In this document: positions 28,274 through 30,340 of the stretch, one piece after another
How the letters are laid out: the number at the start of each line of letters is the position of its first letter
Numbering within the stretch: position 1 is the first letter of the stretch
From: Candidatus Altarchaeales archaeon
Lineage (GTDB): Archaea; Altiarchaeota; Altiarchaeia; IMC4; SCGC-AAA252-I15
Direction of reading: 5' to 3'
Length of the DNA stretch: 30,340 bases
Assembly (NCBI GenBank): GCA_014729705.1
Contig: WJJK01000141.1
Coordinates: 1-30,340, forward strand
Notes under the pieces: model-generated
What the model was told of the DNA's origin: nothing
Databases searched by the model: none
What the model saw: the letters and a program-made list of their open reading frames with translations, nothing else
Position numbers and translations under genes: made by a program

Positions 28274-28543
28274 TTACTTCCCCTTTAGTTTTCGCAAATG
28301 TCTTACTGCATCATTATCATCCATAGCATCTGACATGGCTTTCTCAAGGGGAAAATCAACTACGTAACGTAAAAGGGACTCTACTTGTTGTGGACCATAC
28401 TCCGCATTCAAGAGAGACCCTGTGTCTTCAGATATTCTGATTGTTGGTTCATTTTGCTGTCGCGGTAGGGAGGAACCCTTTCTCCGCTCCTGAAGCTCGG
28501 ACTGGATTATTTGGTTCATGTCCAGGTGGGTATGCCTACTCAT
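28274..28543 (-). CDS. Hypothetical protein ending in LRKLKGK (89 aa)
   Basis: I choose ATG 28543, overlapping the upstream stop by 8 bases, behind GAGGAAAATACCA; the longer frame to 28591 is inside the upstream gene. The product starts MSRHTHLDMNQIIQSELQER and ends AVRHLRKLKGK. A similar LRKLKGNK tail ends the coiled-coil protein at 15291, about 13 kb away. The shared tail may bind a common partner. No family recognised. Confidence 0.6.
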   Translation of the reverse strand: MSRHTHLDMNQIIQSELQERRKGSSLPRQQNEPTIRISEDTGSLLNAEYGPQQVESLLRYVVDFPLEKAMSDAMDDNDAVRHLRKLKGK

Positions 28544-28847
28544 TGGTATTTTCCTCGTTGGCAGAATTTTCAGCCGGCGCAAAACGAGCATTCTCTGTCT
28601 CGATCATGTTCCTAACTGCCTGGTAGTACCCAGTAAACCGAGTAAATACTTCATTGTAAACACCTACAAGAGCCTGCTTGTCTCCTGTGACGTTTAGTAC
28701 CTTATCTGCTTCCTCTCCAGAGAGTGTTCCTTTCTCCTGGAGAACCTTGAGCAGCTCCATGTGTACTGCCATACTCTCCGTAAGGAGATAAAGCATAGCG
28801 TTGAAGTTGGCCTTTAGTTCCTCATCAGAAAACGCTTTATCGGACAT
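28536..28847 (-). CDS. Early helical hypothetical protein (103 aa)
   Basis: First sizeable gene after the promoter at 28947-28975. ATG 28847 follows TGGAGGAAAGA. The 103-residue product is helical (ELKANFNAMLYLLTESMAVH) and ends in an Asn/Glu-rich tail. Its place at the head of the leftward set suggests expression early in that transcript. No family recognised. Confidence 0.6.
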   Translation of the reverse strand: MSDKAFSDEELKANFNAMLYLLTESMAVHMELLKVLQEKGTLSGEEADKVLNVTGDKQALVGVYNEVFTRFTGYYQAVRNMIETENARFAPAENSANEENTNE

Positions 28848-28858
28848 TCTTTCCTCCA

Positions 28859-28941
28859 GGCTAAATCAGAGCGAAATCAAAATTTAGCCGTTTTAACTTT
28901 TTTCTCGGCGAGCTAAATGAAAGCTAAATCGCTTTTCATTA
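28859..28941 (-). promoter_or_regulatory. Structured leader with repeated GCTAAAT elements
   Basis: The leader carries GCTAAAT three times in one orientation (28860, 28912, 28923) and once inverted (28882-28888). GGCTAAAT pairs with ATTTAGCC (28859-28889) just before the ribosome binding site of 28847. Another hairpin, AATGAAAAGC with GCTTTCATT, begins at the predicted start near 28940. It may control translation or transcript stability. Confidence 0.5.
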
Positions 28942-28945
28942 CTTC

Positions 28946-28994
28946 AATAATAAGGTCAAACAAACAAAAAGTCAACAAAAATAATAAGGTCAAA
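28946..28994. repeat. Exact 15-base direct repeat framing the 28947 promoter
   Basis: AATAATAAGGTCAAA occurs at 28946-28960 and 28980-28994, a period of 34 bases. One copy covers the -10 element and the other lies just upstream of the -35. That is the layout of paired regulator sites; a chance repeat in AT-rich DNA cannot be excluded. Confidence 0.5.
28947..28975 (-). promoter_or_regulatory. Sigma70-like promoter (TTGACT-N17-TATTAT)
   Basis: -35 TTGACT (28975-28970) and -10 TATTAT (28952-28947) stand 17 bases apart. Predicted start near 28940. It drives 28536-28847 and genes to the left. Confidence 0.65.
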
Positions 28995-28995
28995 A

Positions 28996-29076
28996 TTAGT
29001 CTCCCAGCCTAATAGCCACCAGGACAGCAGCTATTATAATAGCCAGAAACAGTGTAACCCCTAACAAGATCCCCAT
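28996..29076 (-). CDS. 26-residue membrane peptide
   Basis: ATG 29076 to TAA 28996 encodes 26 residues, nearly all hydrophobic (MGILLGVTLFLAIIIAAVLV, then a short AIRLGD end), fitting one membrane span. GGAGGT precedes the ATG by 8 bases, and the promoter at 29101-29129 puts the transcript start about 18 bases upstream. A real small membrane protein is likely: such peptides act in lysis timing, exclusion or host membrane regulation. No homologue is recognised. Confidence 0.65.
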   Translation of the reverse strand: MGILLGVTLFLAIIIAAVLVAIRLGD

Positions 29077-29100
29077 ATACCCCGACCTCCTTACAGATCA

Positions 29101-29129
29101 ATAATATAGCATTCTCTCTCACCTGTCAA
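29101..29129 (-). promoter_or_regulatory. Strong sigma70-like promoter (TTGACA-N17-TATTAT)
   Basis: Perfect -35 TTGACA (29129-29124), 17-base spacer and -10 TATTAT (29106-29101). Predicted start near 29094, right before the membrane peptide. It is the best promoter match in the window. Confidence 0.75.
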
Positions 29130-29132
29130 CAA

Positions 29133-29302
29133 CTATCTTCCCCTTACCCTTTTACTCACCCAGGAATAAATTTGAGGGACTCCTAATAACAATCTGACCT
29201 GGATAATAACCCTATCGTCCCCTTCTACTTTTATGGGACCCAAAGTGTGGAACAGGGACCCCAAAGAGTACTTCTCCATGTACCATGGAGTAACATTTAA
29301 AG
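29133..29302 (-). pseudogene. C-terminal fragment of a truncated gene at the composition border
   Basis: The minus-strand frame ending TAG at 29133 reads like phage protein for about 55 residues (PLNVTPWYMEKYSLGSLFHT, then IKVEGDDRVIIQVRLL and a basic end SKRVRGR). Upstream of about 29302 the frame continues only as meaningless text through GC-rich hairpins and plus-strand genes. No ribosome binding site precedes the internal ATGs. It is best explained as the 3' end of a gene whose front is missing at a recombination or assembly joint. Confidence 0.55.
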
Positions 29303-29303
29303 G

Positions 29304-29384
29304 CCCTCCGTCGTATAGACGGAGGGAGGTGCTTCGCACCTCTAGTCGCCCCACTTCGTGGGTCGCCGCTGGAAAGACCAGCGG
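29304..29384 (+). repeat. Cluster of short perfect hairpins at the border
   Basis: Four stems in a row: CCCTCCGTC/GACGGAGGG (29304-29326), GAGGTGC/GCACCTC with a TTC loop (29326-29342), CCCAC/GTGGG with a TTC loop (29350-29362), and CCGCTGG/CCAGCGG (29366-29384). They mark the start of the GC-rich segment. Confidence 0.6.
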
Positions 29385-29423
29385 TAAGACTCGAGAACTC
29401 TCGTCCTGTTGAAAGGAGTCAAC

Positions 29424-29510
29424 ATGACTCGCCTTCTCTTCGTCGGCGCCTCCTTCGGAGGCTTCTTCTGGCTGCTCGTCCGGCTGGCGAGCTACATCCC
29501 GGAGGTTTGA
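29424..29510 (+). CDS. 28-residue membrane peptide
   Basis: ATG 29424 follows GAAAGGAGTCAAC. The 28 residues start MTRLLFVGASFGGFFWLLV and fit one membrane span with basic residues at the ends. Its stop is three bases before the next ATG. It is GC-rich with third-position G/C use, unlike the minus-strand genes. Function unknown. Confidence 0.5.
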   Translation: MTRLLFVGASFGGFFWLLVRLASYIPEV

Positions 29511-29513
29511 ACC

Positions 29514-29660
29514 ATGGTTCAAATCCCCGGTCTGAAGCTCGTCTGCCTGGGCTGCGGCGAGCAGCAGAAGTACCTCCCTCCGGTGAACTCCCGGAGGGAG
29601 GATGTGGTACACACGGTCTGCCCTTCGTGCAGACCTCACGTGCGCTTGCAGCGCCCGTAA
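29514..29660 (+). CDS. Zinc-ribbon mini-protein (48 aa)
   Basis: ATG 29514 follows GGAGGTTTGAACC. Two CxxC pairs (C11/C14 in CLGC and C36/C39 in CPSC), 21 residues apart, make a zinc ribbon, with an Arg-rich end (RPHVRLQRP). Such mini-ribbons are frequent in phages of high-GC hosts. A nucleic acid or protein-binding role is likely, but no specific family is recognised. Confidence 0.6.
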   Translation: MVQIPGLKLVCLGCGEQQKYLPPVNSRREDVVHTVCPSCRPHVRLQRP

Positions 29661-29671
29661 GGAGACTCATC

Positions 29672-29728
29672 ATGCTGATCGCATGCTTCGTCATCGCAGC
29701 TTCGCTGCTGCTCGCTTTCGCGAGCTAG
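29672..29728 (+). CDS. Possible 18-residue hydrophobic peptide
   Basis: ATG 29672 follows TAAGGAGACTCATC. The product MLIACFVIAASLLLAFAS is a bare membrane span ending in TAG, which also begins a hairpin repeat. It is very short, so it may be a translated leader rather than a protein. Confidence 0.35.
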   Translation: MLIACFVIAASLLLAFAS

Positions 29729-29729
29729 T

Positions 29730-29847
29730 CCCCTCACTTCGTGAGGGGTGCGCAGAGGGAGGACAGAGTCCTCCCTCTGCCAGTAGTCCCCCCACTTCGT
29801 GGAGGGACCGATGTCCTGCGGACATCGTAAGGGACCACGGTGGTCCC
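29730..29847 (+). repeat. Array of five hairpins between plus-strand genes
   Basis: Stems in order: CCCCTCAC/GTGAGGGG (29730-29748), a perfect 13-base stem with AGA loop (29752-29780), TCCCCCCAC with GTGGAGGGA (one mismatch; 29786-29806), CGATGTCC/GGACATCG (29809-29827) and GGGACCA/TGGTCCC (29831-29847). No gene lies in this stretch and none of the stems has a T-run. Confidence 0.6.
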
Positions 29848-29879
29848 CTGCGGTGCTCGCTCGCCAGAAGGAGCGCAAC

Positions 29880-30218
29880 ATGCGCCTCAAGATCACTCGC
29901 TTCACCAAGCACGTGTCCGTCAAGCCCCGGTCCGCGACCCTCGGTTTCGCGGACCTCGTCGCCGTGTCGGACACGGGTGCGGAGATCCACCTGCACGACC
30001 TCGTCGTGCGCCGGAACTCCGCCGGGAAGCTCAGCCTGAGCTCCCCGAGCCGTCGCTACACCCGCAGCGACGGGAGCCAGCAGTCGAGATGGCGGTCGAG
30101 CTACCGCTTCGACGACGTGACCTACCAGCGCCTGCTCGGCGTGCTCGCGCTGGTGCCGGGGGTCCAGGAAGCCTGGACCGAAGCCTTCGCTGACTCGACG
30201 GCGGAGGTGAGCGCGTAG
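29880..30218 (+). CDS. Possible SpoVG-like protein (112 aa)
   Basis: ATG 29880 follows AGAAGGAGCGCAAC; the frame can be extended upstream through hairpins but without a binding site. The 112-residue protein starts MRLKITRFTKHVSVKPRSAT. Residues 22-70 follow the SpoVG pattern: strand, HDLVV step (HD at 39-40), G, then SLSSPSRRYTRSDG in place of the family's MPSKR-x-x-DG, then a helical end. SpoVG proteins bind DNA or RNA. The match is by eye over a short stretch. Codon use is strongly GC-ending. Confidence 0.55.
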   Translation: MRLKITRFTKHVSVKPRSATLGFADLVAVSDTGAEIHLHDLVVRRNSAGKLSLSSPSRRYTRSDGSQQSRWRSSYRFDDVTYQRLLGVLALVPGVQEAWTEAFADSTAEVSA

Positions 30219-30225
30219 CGCTCAA

Positions 30226-30257
30226 GGGGGTCTCCCTTCGGGGAGACCCCCTTTTCT
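30226..30257 (+). terminator. Rho-independent terminator
   Basis: GGGGGTCTCCC pairs perfectly with GGGAGACCCCC around a TTCG loop, followed by TTTTCT. It lies eight bases after the SpoVG-like gene and ends the plus-strand group. Confidence 0.9.
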
Positions 30258-30268
30258 GTGTACAGATT

Positions 30269-30334
30269 GGAAGCAGTCCCTAGACTGCTTCCCTCACTCA
30301 ATCGCAGGGACTACCCCTTGGGGGTAGTCGCTGC
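30269..30334 (+). repeat. Two further strong hairpins at the window end
   Basis: GGAAGCAGTC/GACTGCTTCC with a CCTA loop (30269-30292, perfect), and a 14-base stem with one mismatch around TTG (30304-30334). The second includes the ACTACCCC and GTAGTC text that recurs in the hairpin family to the left. No gene is seen here. Confidence 0.55.
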
Positions 30335-30340
30335 TCTTTG

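Larger units (their letters stand above)
29343..29806 (+). repeat. Dispersed hairpin family TAGTC-CCC..CACTTCGTG..GGG
   Basis: Three copies stand at 29343-29362, 29726-29748 and 29784-29806. Each has TAGTC followed by C-rich text, CACTTCGTG and G-rich text forming a stem with a TTC loop. The second copy begins in a stop codon. Such repeats suggest intercistronic elements spread by copying, serving as weak terminators or processing sites. Confidence 0.55.

Noticed and set aside
29133..29639. A 168-residue minus-strand frame across the border
   Set aside because: Only its last third reads like protein. The rest runs antisense through hairpins and plus-strand mini-genes; I keep only the C-terminal fragment.
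29799..29879. An N-terminal extension of the SpoVG-like gene
   Set aside because: It crosses two hairpins and has no binding site; ATG 29880 has AAGGAG.

Overview
The window reads as part of a large tailed-phage genome. From position 1 to about 29300 every gene I can support lies on the minus strand. They are packed with 1-30 base overlaps or gaps of a few bases, mostly start at ATG behind purine-rich ribosome binding sites, and mix virion proteins, nucleotide enzymes, replication factors and many small unknown proteins. The host cannot be read directly. Promoters are sigma70-like with 17-base spacers. One lipoprotein signal and a possible BamE-like protein mildly favour a Gram-negative host.

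Layout in transcription order, right to left. 29130-28850: two strong promoters, a 26-residue membrane peptide and a structured leader. 28850-26270: small unknown proteins and a LamG-like virion protein. 26180-21100: a further promoter, tiny overlapping genes, family 4 uracil-DNA glycosylase, nucleoside diphosphate kinase, peptide deformylase, a secreted BamE-like protein and deoxyribose-phosphate aldolase. 21100-18100: DNA polymerase III-type clamp loader (gamma/tau and delta) with a GGQ release-factor-like protein between its subunits. 18500-16200: a cupin-like protein, a deoxyribonucleotidase and a LAGLIDADG endonuclease joined in frame to a nucleoside deoxyribosyltransferase-like domain. 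16200-13400: a membrane coiled-coil protein, a second coiled-coil protein and an MreB-like actin homologue, then a mannose-6-phosphate-isomerase-type cupin. 13300-9300: M16 zinc peptidase, IMPDH/GMP reductase, lytic transglycosylase, methionine aminopeptidase and cold shock protein. 9200-6150: a possible dUTPase paralogue, dUTPase and a patatin-like phospholipase. 6000-1: lysis/membrane candidates, a lipoprotein and a set of tail or appendage proteins sharing N-terminal and C-terminal motifs.

Several genes suggest joint work. dUTPase, uracil-DNA glycosylase, aldolase, kinase, nucleotidase and deoxyribosyltransferase-like domain would recycle nucleotides and keep uracil out of DNA. Peptide deformylase plus methionine aminopeptidase form a full N-terminal methionine excision pathway, with a GGQ protein that may free stalled ribosomes. 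The actin homologue and its two coiled-coil neighbours may form a membrane-tethered filament.

At about 29300 the sequence changes abruptly to GC-rich DNA with plus-strand mini-genes separated by many short hairpins with TTC(G) loops and ended by a textbook terminator. A minus-strand reading frame is cut off at this border. Either a real recombination joint or an assembly chimera would explain it.
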